The translations under genes were made by a program, and so were the position numbers. The notes below the pieces were generated by a model. That model worked only from the letters and a program-made list of their open reading frames with translations. It was not told the DNA's origin and made no database searches. Below are positions 15,100-24,199 of a stretch of 44,450 nt of DNA, one piece after another. Source of the DNA: UMGS1279 sp045630265 (lineage in GTDB: Bacteria; Bacillota; Clostridia; Oscillospirales; Acutalibacteraceae); assembly GCA_045630265.1 (NCBI GenBank), contig JAZQSV010000027.1, positions 1 to 44,450 on the forward strand. Direction: 5' to 3'. Position 1 is the stretch's first letter, and each line of letters begins with the position of its first letter.

Positions 15100-16899
15100 T
15101 TAACTCTCCAAAAAATCTTCTACACTTTTTAGGGCAGTTTTGTCATACTCCTGCTTCCACTCTTTATATAATTTCAGAACCTTTTCCTTATTTTTTAAAC
15201 AATATTCAATCTTTTCGTGAATTTTAATCACATCATCCGCCTCATCTACAACCACATAGTCCTTAAGCTCAGTTCCCTCCCAATAATGATGATTGCTACA
15301 AGTAATACATGGCACACCCACCTCAAAACTCTCCAAAGGAATCAACGGTGCGCATTCCGTGAAGGTAGCATAAAGGTTGATGTCGTTCTTGCTCATCATA
15401 TTAAGTAGTTGTGTGCGTTTTACTGGTTTTGTGCTGCCTGAAATTTCAAGACCAATAATAGACGCAAAATCTTGAGTTTTGGCATTTAGCGGAGAACATT
15501 CAACCTCTACATTGTCAACCATACTTGCAGCACACAATTGGTTGTAAAAGTTCTTTACCCAACGGTCGCCTGAAGCATAAACGCCTATGCGAGTTTTCTT
15601 TTCTATATTTGTTTCCGTAGATTTTTTTTGAACCATATCAACCGATAAAGTGTTCATTAAAAATTCGACCTTATATCCTTTTGTTTTATAAAATTCGTAC
15701 ATACTTTTTTTAACAAAAGCAATACTGTCAATATCACCATCGTTTAACGCTTTGATAATGTAAGAGAATACCGTCCAATCATAATGCTCAATATTCATAC
15801 AGTTGCTGCCATGCCAAATAACCTTTATTTTAGCTTTACATCCCTTCTCTCTCAACACCTCAATCAATTTATCCCAGCCCAAGGAAAAAGCGCTGAAAGC
15901 AATTAATCGGTAATCATCTGTAATAAGCGTATCTGCAATATATTCTATTACTTCGTCCTCGCTAAGCTCATCTATTCCACAAACAGAAGTGAACAATTCT
16001 TTAGTTGCTATAGATGTTCCAAACCAATTTTTATTGTAAAAAACAATATAGTCCTTTTTATTTGTCTTAGCATATGCCTCTTTAAACTCTTCAAGCATTT
16101 TATTCGTGTTGTTGCGCATAATCTTATCCCTACGAAGTTTTACTACGGGATAAAGAAAAAGTCTTATTGATGTCTTGATGAAAACTTTAACAGAAAACTT
16201 CCAGTCATAATAGGTGCTTGCGAGTCTAGCACCTAAAATCGCATATACTTTGTTGATGTGCCTTTGTTGTTTAGTTAACCAACTTCCATTATAATAATGT
16301 ATCATACAAGTATTATCCGTAAATCTATCCTTAGAACGGTCCGGTGTTATTGGATAAAAATAATCACAGGCATAAATCACCACACCATCTCTCAAATACT
16401 GGTTATTTAGATGGTCACTTTTTAAATGATAATTGTTTTTTAAAACCTTAGTGAGCAATGCGGGTATAGTCTGTGCATAAACATTATCCGAATCAAAATC
16501 GTTGGTGCTATAATACTTGTAAAGCATTTCAATTATAGGATGATTGCTATTTTTAGCGCCTAAAGCACCCACCGCAACATTATACTTTGTTTCCCATCCG
16601 GCAAAAAATTCAACATCCACTATTTCGCTTACATCTTTTGTTATCATCATATCAGTATCAAAATATATCCCACCATATTTTTTGAGGGCATAAATTCTAG
16701 CTACATCACTAACAAAGGCCCATTTACCTTCTTCATAAGCGGTTTTGGAAAAGGGAGTGCTATTTACATCAAAATTATCTTCGTTCCAAAGCATTATCTC
16801 ATAATCTGGAAGATATTTTTTCCAACTCTTAATGCACTTGTGCGCAAGTTTGTCAAGTTTCTTGTCGCCAAACCAACAATAATGAATTATTTTTTTCAT
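15100..16899 (-). CDS. Two-domain glycosyltransferase (GT32-like plus GT4-like C-terminus)
   Basis: 599 residues with two apparent catalytic units. Residues 1-220 are GT32-like: MKKIIHYCWFGDKKL, then KWAFVSDVARIYALKKYGG and the DXD motif in YFDTDMM, as in capsular and mannosyl/galactosyl transferases. A GT-B-like part starts around residue 280 and has a GT4-type C-terminus: RIGVYASGDRWVKNFY, INLYATFTECAPLIPLESF (acidic donor-binding region) and GVPCITC. It is the last gene of the minus-strand glycan operon, 15 bases after the GT4 gene. It likely adds two different sugars to an exported surface polymer. The gene looks AT-richer than the exporter genes, which hints at a separate origin. Confidence 0.82.
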   Translation of the reverse strand: MKKIIHYCWFGDKKLDKLAHKCIKSWKKYLPDYEIMLWNEDNFDVNSTPFSKTAYEEGKWAFVSDVARIYALKKYGGIYFDTDMMITKDVSEIVDVEFFAGWETKYNVAVGALGAKNSNHPIIEMLYKYYSTNDFDSDNVYAQTIPALLTKVLKNNYHLKSDHLNNQYLRDGVVIYACDYFYPITPDRSKDRFTDNTCMIHYYNGSWLTKQQRHINKVYAILGARLASTYYDWKFSVKVFIKTSIRLFLYPVVKLRRDKIMRNNTNKMLEEFKEAYAKTNKKDYIVFYNKNWFGTSIATKELFTSVCGIDELSEDEVIEYIADTLITDDYRLIAFSAFSLGWDKLIEVLREKGCKAKIKVIWHGSNCMNIEHYDWTVFSYIIKALNDGDIDSIAFVKKSMYEFYKTKGYKVEFLMNTLSVDMVQKKSTETNIEKKTRIGVYASGDRWVKNFYNQLCAASMVDNVEVECSPLNAKTQDFASIIGLEISGSTKPVKRTQLLNMMSKNDINLYATFTECAPLIPLESFEVGVPCITCSNHHYWEGTELKDYVVVDEADDVIKIHEKIEYCLKNKEKVLKLYKEWKQEYDKTALKSVEDFLES

Positions 16900-16914
16900 A
16901 TATTACACTTCCTT

Positions 16915-17997
16915 CTATAATACACCTTTTATTTGTTCCAACCTTTTTTGATTAATCTCATCAAAATCCAAATTGTTAAACGATGTTTTTTTATATTCTT
17001 TGTTAATAATTGCATCAGAAATAGCAACGGGATTTTTCTCAACAACAACCGAAAAATCACGTACATCTATAAAATCATCTGAAACTGGGACAGTAGTTAT
17101 GATAGGTTTTTTTAACACCATACATTCATTATAAATAACCGGAAACCCCTCATAATCTGAGGTCAATACAACACAATCTGCTGCATTTATGTATGGATAA
17201 GGATTGCTTTTCTCACCCATCATTTTAACAAATTTGTTCATATTATGCTTTGTCACAAACTGCTCACATAATTCAAAACCATCACCGCCGCCAACAATCC
17301 AAAGCTCGTAATCGTTTGAATTTTTGCAAACCATTTCAAAAGCGCTTAACAACCGTGTTAAACGTTTCGATTGCTCTTCGAGTCTTCCTACAAAAACCAA
17401 CAATTCTTTGTGTTTTTTTTGCTCACATATACTCTCATTACTCAAAGAAATAATATTGGTCACATCAAAAAGATTGCTAATTACCGAAAATTTATTTTTA
17501 TATTCAGGATAAATCTCTGCTATTGGATATAAAGCTTCATTCGACACAAAAATAAGTCTTTTTAAGTTAGATATTCCTTGCTCATTAAAAAAATTCTTTA
17601 TAGTTTTGGTGCTGCTATTATAATAATTATAATAATCTGAATGAACATATAGAGACGAATTATTAGATGCTATAGCTGCCAATTTACTCCCTATAGTTAG
17701 ATAGGTTGCATAATTACAGGAAAAATCATATTTGTTTTTATTTTTCATTCCCCACACTATACGCTTCAAAAGATTAATTGCCCTTCTCAAAGGAATAAAT
17801 TTACAATTACTCACTTTATATTCCTTCACACAGATTTCGGGGTTTAACCTATCTAATAATTCACCAGTCTTGTTTGTAAGTACTAGAGTAATCTCACAAT
17901 CCATTGACTGTAAGCTGTTAAGCAATGAAACTAAGGCTTTTTCCATGCCGCCTATTTTTAAATCTCGGCTAAAAAAAATAATTTTTTTAGTTAACAT
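16915..17997 (-). CDS. GT4-family glycosyltransferase
   Basis: A 360-residue cytoplasmic GT-B enzyme. The N-terminal nucleotide-binding start is KIIFFSRDLKIGGMEKALVS, and the C-terminal donor site is SDYEGFPVIYNECMVLKKPI with the EX7E-type acidic pair. LLVFVGRLEEQSKRLTRLL is also typical of GT4. It likely transfers a hexose to the lipid-linked or nascent surface glycan. Its ATG overlaps the stop codon of the exporter ATPase gene (TAATG), so production is coupled to the exporter. Sugar identity is not readable. Confidence 0.88.
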   Translation of the reverse strand: MLTKKIIFFSRDLKIGGMEKALVSLLNSLQSMDCEITLVLTNKTGELLDRLNPEICVKEYKVSNCKFIPLRRAINLLKRIVWGMKNKNKYDFSCNYATYLTIGSKLAAIASNNSSLYVHSDYYNYYNSSTKTIKNFFNEQGISNLKRLIFVSNEALYPIAEIYPEYKNKFSVISNLFDVTNIISLSNESICEQKKHKELLVFVGRLEEQSKRLTRLLSAFEMVCKNSNDYELWIVGGGDGFELCEQFVTKHNMNKFVKMMGEKSNPYPYINAADCVVLTSDYEGFPVIYNECMVLKKPIITTVPVSDDFIDVRDFSVVVEKNPVAISDAIINKEYKKTSFNNLDFDEINQKRLEQIKGVL

Positions 17998-18755
17998 TAT
18001 ACTTGTTTCTCCAACATATCTGCCTTATACTCATCACAAATCTCTTTGCCGCCGATTTTCACAACCTTACCGTGGTCTAGCCACACAACGGTATCGCACA
18101 TTTTCTTAACCTGCTCCAGCGAATGGGAAACAAATAGTACGGTAGTACCTCCGCCTATCATTGAAAGCATTTTTTGCTCACTCTTTGCCTGGAAAGCAAT
18201 ATCACCAACCGACAAAATCTCGTCCACTATAAGTATCTCGGGGTCAACAACCGTGGCAACCGAGAAGGCAAGACGGGCCACCATACCTGAAGAAAAGTTT
18301 TGAACCGGCACGTCAAGAAAATCCTGCAACTCTGAAAATTCAACAATATCGTTAAACTTAGACTCAATAAAATCCTTAGAATAACCCATAATTGCCGCAT
18401 TAAGATAGATATTCTCTCTGGCGGTAAGCTGTGGGTCAAATCCGGCACCGAGCTCTATCATGGGGCAGATATTACCGTATGAATCAACCGAGCCCTTTGT
18501 TGGCTTTAAAACGCCCGCAACCACCTTTAAAAGGGTGGATTTTCCGGCGCCGTTGGAACCGATAAAACCAATAACCTCGCCCTTTTTAACCTTAAAGGTA
18601 ACGTCGGTAAGGGCCCAAAATTCCTGCTTTGGCTTTTTCTTGCCCTTACACACGTCAACAAACCACTGTTTAAGGGAAAAACCTTTTTCTATACCAAGGT
18701 TGAAACGCATGGAAACGTCATTAACCTCAACCATATACGAAACGTTATTTTCCAT
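17997..18755 (-). CDS. Polysaccharide exporter, ATP-binding subunit (Wzt/TagH-like core)
   Basis: 252 residues. Walker A GSNGAGKSTLL near residue 68, signature FSSGMVARLAFS near residue 155, and Walker B ILIVDEILSVGD near residue 178. The IGSNGAGKSTLLKVVAGVLKP and LSVGDIAFQAKS phrases are typical of O-antigen and teichoic-acid exporters. It stops soon after the ATPase core and lacks the C-terminal glycan-binding domain of long Wzt proteins, so export probably does not depend on a chain-end cap. It pairs with the permease encoded 11 bases upstream. GGGTGG ribosome site. Confidence 0.9.
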   Translation of the reverse strand: MENNVSYMVEVNDVSMRFNLGIEKGFSLKQWFVDVCKGKKKPKQEFWALTDVTFKVKKGEVIGFIGSNGAGKSTLLKVVAGVLKPTKGSVDSYGNICPMIELGAGFDPQLTARENIYLNAAIMGYSKDFIESKFNDIVEFSELQDFLDVPVQNFSSGMVARLAFSVATVVDPEILIVDEILSVGDIAFQAKSEQKMLSMIGGGTTVLFVSHSLEQVKKMCDTVVWLDHGKVVKIGGKEICDEYKADMLEKQV

Positions 18756-18766
18756 ACTGCCACCCC

Positions 18767-19564
18767 CTATACGTAATAGATAAATTTATCTTGATTTTTC
18801 TTAAATGCAAAAATACCAATAATTAGTGTTCCAAGACCAAATACCATACAGTAAATCCAACTGTTGATTTCGGGAATTGTGTTATAAAGCATAATCCTCC
18901 TCGCAAAATATATAAACCAATACATTGGGTTTAGCTTGAATACGAAAAGCAGCGCAGGATTATCAATAATTGCAATATCGTACATAATAGGCGTGAGATA
19001 GGTCCAAAGCGAAATAAGCACGCCGTATATATAGAACATATCACGAAGGAATACTGCAACGGTGGCAAGTATCATTCCAAATCCCACTGTAAAAAGGAAT
19101 AGACACAAATAACCGTAAGGCAGCATTAGGTGGTACCAATTAACACCTGTTCCGGTTGCAAGCAAAATTACGTAAAGCGGAATTTGCGAAAGCAAAAAGT
19201 TTATTCCTACAAAAACACACTTTGAAACAGGGAAAATGTACTTTGGCATATAAACCTTGTTGATAAGACTGAAATTTGCCACAACACTGCTCATTGCAAG
19301 GTTGGTTGCCTCACTGAAATAGTTGAATATAACAAGTCCGCTCATGAGGTAAGCAAGGTAGTTTACACCGGGCGTGCTGAACTTAAAAACGTTGGTGAAA
19401 ACTATAGCCATTACCGCCATTGTGAGTACGGGGTATAATAAACTCCAAAAAACACCCAGCACACTTCTTTTGTATTTTACCTTAAAATCACGTGATACCA
19501 GCTGTTGCATTAAAAAACTGTACTTTTTACAAACGTACTTTATGTTGTTAAACACTTTTACCAC
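18767..19564 (-). CDS. Polysaccharide exporter, permease subunit (Wzm/TagG-like)
   Basis: 265 residues, six predicted membrane helices. The amphipathic start LVSRDFKVKYKRSVLGVFWSLLYPVL and the motif MSSVVANFSLINKVYMPKYIFP are typical of ABC-2 glycan exporters (Wzm, TagG, RfbA). It forms the channel with the ATPase encoded downstream and moves lipid-linked polymer across the membrane. GTG start at 19564; a second GTG at 19555 has better spacing to the AAAGGGTGG site, so the true product may be three residues shorter. Confidence 0.9.
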   Translation of the reverse strand: MVKVFNNIKYVCKKYSFLMQQLVSRDFKVKYKRSVLGVFWSLLYPVLTMAVMAIVFTNVFKFSTPGVNYLAYLMSGLVIFNYFSEATNLAMSSVVANFSLINKVYMPKYIFPVSKCVFVGINFLLSQIPLYVILLATGTGVNWYHLMLPYGYLCLFLFTVGFGMILATVAVFLRDMFYIYGVLISLWTYLTPIMYDIAIIDNPALLFVFKLNPMYWFIYFARRIMLYNTIPEINSWIYCMVFGLGTLIIGIFAFKKNQDKFIYYV

Positions 19565-19597
19565 CCTTTTTTTGGTATTTTGCCTTAAGCTATATTT

Positions 19598-20866
19598 TTA
19601 CTCTTTTTCACTAATTAAATCAATAATTGCCTGAGCTTTTCTAGACCAGTCGTTATCCCTTGCCTCTTTATCCAAAGTTTCAAGATACGCTTTGTTATCC
19701 GCAAGGGAGATAGCATTATCGAGCTTTTCTATAAAATCTTCATGGTCTTCGCCGATGAAAATGCTTTCATATTTTCTGCACTCATTCATATCGGTAGTAA
19801 CAATGGGCTTATGCAGAGCCATATATTCAAAAACCTTAACAGGACTTGTAGCCCTTGTAATACTATTAATTAAAAACGGAATTATAAGTATATCACACTT
19901 TGCCGCATAGTTTTTAAGAATGTTATAGTGCCTTGACCCTAGGAAATAGATGTTCTCTTCGTTAGATAAATTTTCGTCATAAGATTCATCATACTTAATT
20001 CCAAAGAGCACCACCGAATATTTATTTGTGGCCGCAACCTTTTTAATAAGGTCATAATCAAACCACTTAGCTAAAGCACCATAGTAACAAACTATTGGCT
20101 TGCCTTTTTCTAGAATTTCGGTAAATTCCGGCTCAAAAACAAAGTTCTCTTCTAAGCTTTGGAAAAAGTCGTAATCAACACCATTGGAAGAAACCACAAC
20201 GTTTTCAGCGCCTCTATGCTCAAGCACATCCTTCAGTAGCATGTCCGCAGTAACAACAACAAATGTATCCTTTTCGGACATTACAAACTCATACTTATCT
20301 ATTATATTTTGCGGGATTTCCTTAGTGCCCGCAAGTTCGGGAGAAATATCATCTATATACTCATAAATGAAACCAAAACCGCTGTTTATATAATTTTTAA
20401 TGTCGTTTACCGACAGCTTCCAGTCAGTGGAATAAAGCTGTATGTATTTTGGCTCTTTTCTCTTCTCAAGCTCCTTCATCAAAAGCTTATTTAAAAAAAT
20501 GTTGTTATAATTTATAAGATAAAAATTGTCAGCATGTTTTTTTACGGTCTTTACCTTGTCGGTCATTGTAGTAACCTCGTAAAGGACAAGGCAGCGGTTT
20601 TTAGAAAGATTATTTGATATATGCTGCGGTCTTTGGAAAAGCGGAACGTTATAACCAAAGCTGCTGCGCCATAAAACAATTCTATCATAATCCTCCGACT
20701 CTAATATATCGGAAAGCTTTTTTGCATAACCCTTCTGATTAAAAAATACAGCAACACTTATTTTGTTCAGATAATTTGCAACAACGTATGCATATAGCTT
20801 TTTGCAAAAGCCCAAAAAGCCGTACTTTTTATATACGTTTACAAGTTTTGAAAGCTTTTCCTTCAT
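19598..20866 (-). CDS. Glycosyltransferase of the TuaH-like group
   Basis: 422 residues, a GT-B enzyme. It has RIVLWRSSFGYNVPLFQRPQH near residue 63, where the FQRPQH phrase is typical of TuaH-like transferases of teichuronic acid and related surface glycans. The C-terminal donor site has NSITRATSPVKVFEYMALHKPI with the conserved acidic residues. It is the first gene of the minus-strand glycan operon, followed by permease, ATPase, GT4 and the GT32 fusion. No strong ribosome site is visible just before the ATG. Polymer and sugar are not determined. Confidence 0.85.
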   Translation of the reverse strand: MKEKLSKLVNVYKKYGFLGFCKKLYAYVVANYLNKISVAVFFNQKGYAKKLSDILESEDYDRIVLWRSSFGYNVPLFQRPQHISNNLSKNRCLVLYEVTTMTDKVKTVKKHADNFYLINYNNIFLNKLLMKELEKRKEPKYIQLYSTDWKLSVNDIKNYINSGFGFIYEYIDDISPELAGTKEIPQNIIDKYEFVMSEKDTFVVVTADMLLKDVLEHRGAENVVVSSNGVDYDFFQSLEENFVFEPEFTEILEKGKPIVCYYGALAKWFDYDLIKKVAATNKYSVVLFGIKYDESYDENLSNEENIYFLGSRHYNILKNYAAKCDILIIPFLINSITRATSPVKVFEYMALHKPIVTTDMNECRKYESIFIGEDHEDFIEKLDNAISLADNKAYLETLDKEARDNDWSRKAQAIIDLISEKE

Positions 20867-20931
20867 ACCAACACTCTACTTTTTTCATTATTACCCTTAT
20901 GGGAATTGCCCACAAAAGCACACACATTTTA

Positions 20932-20960
20932 ATTATAAACTATGAAACAAAATAAATCAA
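20932..20960 (-). promoter_or_regulatory. Promoter of the surface-glycan operon
   Basis: On the minus strand TTGATT (20955-20960), a 17-bp spacer and TATAAT (20932-20937), about 65 bases before the first glycosyltransferase start. Confidence 0.68.
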
Positions 20961-21057
20961 CACAATTTGGTAAAAAACAAATAATAAACTTAATATATAT
21001 TTAAAACATATCATAAATATACATATAAAGCAAAAAGGGAATTATTTATAAAACCGC

Positions 21058-21086
21058 TTGACAACAATTCCCCACTAAAGTATAAT
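21058..21086 (+). promoter_or_regulatory. Promoter of tRNA-Leu
   Basis: TTGACA (21058-21063), a 17-bp spacer and a perfect TATAAT (21081-21086), about 87 bases before the mature tRNA end. Confidence 0.8.
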
Positions 21087-21173
21087 AACATTGTTCGCAA
21101 AAAGCTGCCTACAAGTTGCACAAGTTCCTTTTCCACCTATTACTTCTTACATTTTAATTATTACTTAAAATAT

Positions 21174-21260
21174 GCACCTGTGGCGGAACAGGCAGACGCG
21201 CTAGATTCAGGTTCTAGTCGGGGCAACTCGGTGCAGGTTCGATTCCTGTCAGGTGCACCA
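21174..21260 (+). tRNA. tRNA-Leu (anticodon CAG)
   Basis: An 87-base tRNA with CCA encoded. The acceptor stem GCACCTG pairs with CAGGTGC. The anticodon stem CTAGA/TCTAG encloses loop TTCAGGT, giving anticodon CAG (leucine CUG codons). A long variable arm and the T-arm GGTTCGATTCC are as expected for a class II tRNA. Confidence 0.96.
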
Positions 21261-21261
21261 A

Positions 21262-21297
21262 AAAACCCAAGAGCAATTGCTCTTGGGTTTTTGTTTT
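21262..21297 (+). terminator. Terminator of tRNA-Leu
   Basis: A 30-base palindrome with stem AAAACCCAAGAGC and T-rich tail TTTTTGTTTT directly after the tRNA. It may also stop minus-strand transcripts from the nucleotidase gene. Confidence 0.88.
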
Positions 21298-21328
21298 GAT
21301 ATAAACTTAAAACTGACTGATTACACCT

Positions 21329-23866
21329 TTAAGACAGTCCTCCGCCCTCAATATACTCGGCCAAAAGGTCGCGGGCATAAATGCCGGGAGTATAGGTTTC
21401 GACCACTGTAAGTCGGTTTGGTGCATAATAAGCGGTGTAGGTGTCCACTACAACATAATAGGTTGCATTTTGGTCTATGTTATTCTTAATTCGCTCCCCA
21501 TAATCACCATAAGCGATAAAGTAATCAGAATTACTTGTATTAAAGAATTTGGATTTTAAATCCCTGCCCTTTATAGAACACAAAACTATGTCGTTATCGA
21601 AGGGGAAAATTGACTGTATTGTTGCATAGGTGACGTTGCCCGCTTGTAGGTTATACGGACTTCGCACGGTTATAAATCCGCCGCCCAGAGCAATATCATA
21701 CTCATCCTCCCAGGTCTTAACACCTAGCTGATAATATAGGTCGGCAATTAATTGTCTTAACACATCACTTCGGCGGTAAACCTTATTATAACCAAGCACA
21801 CGGTTAGCAGGAGAAATAAGACTTTCGTACTTTTTAAGAAGTGTATCTATAAGCGGGTCGTCAGACAAGGACTTATACTGGCTTATTGTTATAAGTTCAG
21901 GAGTACTAACCTCAAAACTTTGGGTAACACTATTTATAGCTACTTCTGCGTGGGAAATTCCACCCTTGTTATCTCCCCTATGTTGTAGGTGATACACACC
22001 ATATTCATCCACCAGCATGTATCCCTGATGTGTATGCCCCTCAAAGACAAGATTTACATATCCGTTTGAAAGAGAGGTGTCATAATAGGAAGAAATTTGC
22101 GAAGAACTTACCTTGGTCAAGGAACCGGTTGAACTGCCATAGCCGTCGTGAATTAGATAAACTATAAAGTCGGCGCCTTCCTTTTTAAGCCTCTCAGATT
22201 CGGCCTTTACAAGAGCCGTGAGCTGTGCGCCCGTTTTGAAATAAACATCGCTGGATTTATCTACAGCTATTGAAGAATAACAGTCACCAACCGCACCAAT
22301 TATACCAATTTGCAGTCCGTCACTTTCCACCATAGTGGATGCCTCACAGTAATCTACAAGCTTGTTTGTACTGCGGTCATAAACGTTAATTGCAAGGAAA
22401 GGAAACTCGGCAATTTTGTCATTATTCCTTATGTATTCGCTTCCCCAATCGTACTCGTGATTACCTATTGCCATACCCGCAAAATCAAGTTCATTCATCC
22501 AATCGGTTATTATATTTCCCTTGGTCATATTGGATTCTGCGCTACCCTGCCACATATCGCCTGCAGAGAGGAATATGGCGTTTTTATTGGTTTTTCGGGC
22601 GTTTTTAAGATAGGTTGTAAGCTCGTCCACACCCTCGTTATCGCTGGTGTCGGCAAACTTGCCATGAAGATCATTTATACCATAAAAATCAAAATATACA
22701 ATAACTGAGCTTTTGCATGTATCACAAATTGTATCGCCATTTACGTCGGTGTGTTTCTTGCAGCCCGAAGTACCATCGGTTTGGCCGTTTGCACCGACCT
22801 GTCCAGAGCTGTCACCGGTAGGTTTTTTGGTGGTGTCTTCTCCCTGTTGGGCGCCACTATTAGAGCTACTGTCATCGGTTGAATTTTCATCACCCTCGCC
22901 CGATGGATTTGGGTCAACGTAAACATCAGTGAAGGTAGAAATAATTTTTGTACTGCTTACCGTTGCGTATTTTTCTACAGTATTAAAGCTAAGCTCCGCA
23001 TAGGCAATTTTTCCTTGGTCTGAAGCGGTAGCCTGCAGGTGATATACATTTAAAGCATCTTTAAGGCGATAGTTTTTTTGTGTCCGTCCCTCGAATACAA
23101 TATCGACATATCCCTTAGATAAAGCAATATCATAATAATGAGAAATATCCCCACCCGAAACCGCTTCTACGCCATCGGAGGTCGGTTGAGAATATCCGTC
23201 GTGAAGGAGGAGTATGACAAAATCTACACCCTTTTTGCGAAGGCGATTGGACTCATCTGTTATAAGCTTAGTAAGCTCTGCGCCACCCTTAAATTCTACC
23301 TCATCACAGTTTTCTTTTTGAATAGAAGAGTAGCAATCACCAATAGCGCCTATAACACCAATTTTAAGTCCGCCCTCTTTAATTATGGTAGAGGGTTTGC
23401 AAAAGTCGGCAAGCTTACCTGTTTTTTTGTTAAAAATATTTATAGCAAGCATTTCGGCATCCAAAAGCTTACTGAAATCCTTTAAGGATTTTTCGCCACT
23501 AGCAAATTCCTTTTGGCCAACTGTCATAGCATCAAAGCCAAGGTCATTCATCCAATTTAAGGTGTCTTTAGCATATTCGCCGTCAAGCATATTTCCGGCA
23601 GATATTAAAACTGAATCCTTACTGGATTTTTGAGCACCGCTTAAATACTCAGTTAATTTTTCACTTGGTGTGCCAAAAAGACCAGAAACCGAATATAAAT
23701 CTAAATAAATATAAACCGAATTATAGCAACGGTCACAAACGCCGTCGCTATTACCGTCCCTATGCTTAATACACCCCGTATTACCTGCTTTGCAACCGCC
23801 AAGCAGTAGTAAAACTGCGAGGAAAAGCGGTAAAATGCGCCTTATAAAGCCATTTTTAAAAGTCAT
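21329..23866 (-). CDS. Secreted 5'-nucleotidase lipoprotein with an inactive N-terminal duplicate domain
   Basis: 845 residues. A lipoprotein signal ends at LLGGC (C25). Two tandem metallophosphatase domains follow (about residues 50-310 and 385-640), joined by a Ser/Gly/Thr-rich linker. Each is preceded by a short C-H-D-N-D-C-D-C motif. The C-terminus (about 650-845) is a 5'-nucleotidase substrate domain with YDIALGGGFITVRSPY. The second catalytic domain keeps its metal ligands (INDLHGKF, SAGDMWQG, IGNHEYDWG, GHTHQGY). The first has lost them (VSGLFGTP, SAGNMLDG, VGQKEFASG, GRTQKNY). It should release phosphate from extracellular nucleotides (UshA/YfkN type). Divergent from the HAD-kinase fusion and near the nuclease operon. 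Confidence 0.9.
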   Translation of the reverse strand: MTFKNGFIRRILPLFLAVLLLLGGCKAGNTGCIKHRDGNSDGVCDRCYNSVYIYLDLYSVSGLFGTPSEKLTEYLSGAQKSSKDSVLISAGNMLDGEYAKDTLNWMNDLGFDAMTVGQKEFASGEKSLKDFSKLLDAEMLAINIFNKKTGKLADFCKPSTIIKEGGLKIGVIGAIGDCYSSIQKENCDEVEFKGGAELTKLITDESNRLRKKGVDFVILLLHDGYSQPTSDGVEAVSGGDISHYYDIALSKGYVDIVFEGRTQKNYRLKDALNVYHLQATASDQGKIAYAELSFNTVEKYATVSSTKIISTFTDVYVDPNPSGEGDENSTDDSSSNSGAQQGEDTTKKPTGDSSGQVGANGQTDGTSGCKKHTDVNGDTICDTCKSSVIVYFDFYGINDLHGKFADTSDNEGVDELTTYLKNARKTNKNAIFLSAGDMWQGSAESNMTKGNIITDWMNELDFAGMAIGNHEYDWGSEYIRNNDKIAEFPFLAINVYDRSTNKLVDYCEASTMVESDGLQIGIIGAVGDCYSSIAVDKSSDVYFKTGAQLTALVKAESERLKKEGADFIVYLIHDGYGSSTGSLTKVSSSQISSYYDTSLSNGYVNLVFEGHTHQGYMLVDEYGVYHLQHRGDNKGGISHAEVAINSVTQSFEVSTPELITISQYKSLSDDPLIDTLLKKYESLISPANRVLGYNKVYRRSDVLRQLIADLYYQLGVKTWEDEYDIALGGGFITVRSPYNLQAGNVTYATIQSIFPFDNDIVLCSIKGRDLKSKFFNTSNSDYFIAYGDYGERIKNNIDQNATYYVVVDTYTAYYAPNRLTVVETYTPGIYARDLLAEYIEGGGLS

Positions 23867-24199
23867 TGTTTATCCTCCAAATTTCGGGTTGAAACCAAAA
23901 AAAATTTATGTATTTTTAAGCTTTTCAAAGTAATTATACTATCAAAATTGCAAAATAACAAGTGCCACTTTTTTATACTACATTTTTCTGCAAAATTTTC
24001 AAAAATCTCCTTGCAATTTTCGCTCAAAAATGTTATTATAATACATGCAGATATATTTTATATATTATTATATATTTATAAATTATTTTTTTCATTTAAA
24101 AAAGCGGCTGATTATCCCCTTACTCTTGGCTATAATTGGTCGTTTTACTATGTCTTGAATTTACGGCTTTGCACTTTGTGCAGAAAGAGAGAAATATAT
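23867..24199. other. Divergent intergenic region and leader of the nucleotidase-kinase fusion
   Basis: It holds the minus-strand nucleotidase promoter (23933-23961). On the plus strand a TATAAT near 24035 has only a poorly spaced TTGCAA upstream, so that promoter is uncertain. The roughly 150-base leader before the fusion gene is AT-rich, and I recognise no riboswitch in it. Confidence 0.5.
23933..23961 (-). promoter_or_regulatory. Promoter of the 5'-nucleotidase gene
   Basis: On the minus strand TTGTTA (23956-23961), a 17-bp spacer and TATAAT (23933-23938), about 65 bases before the ATG. Confidence 0.6.

Larger units (their letters stand above)
20867..21173. other. AT-rich divergent intergenic region
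   Basis: This gene-free stretch holds two oppositely directed sigma-A promoters, listed separately: one for the glycan operon (minus) and one for tRNA-Leu (plus). The middle (about 20965-21050) is very AT-rich. I see no open frame, repeat or integration site in it. Confidence 0.7.

Noticed and set aside
21174..21260. tRNA-Leu as an integration site for a mobile element
   Set aside because: No integrase, no repeat of the tRNA 3' end and no phage or plasmid genes are visible on either side.
24001..24041. Sigma-A promoter for the nucleotidase-kinase fusion (TTGCAA and TATAAT)
   Set aside because: The spacer is about 20 bases and there is no extended -10, so I do not call it as a feature.
23948..24199. 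An 84-residue N-terminal extension of the nucleotidase-kinase fusion
   Set aside because: The extension is AT-rich and Phe/Ile/Tyr-heavy, overlaps the divergent promoter region, and the family starts at the ATG at 24200.
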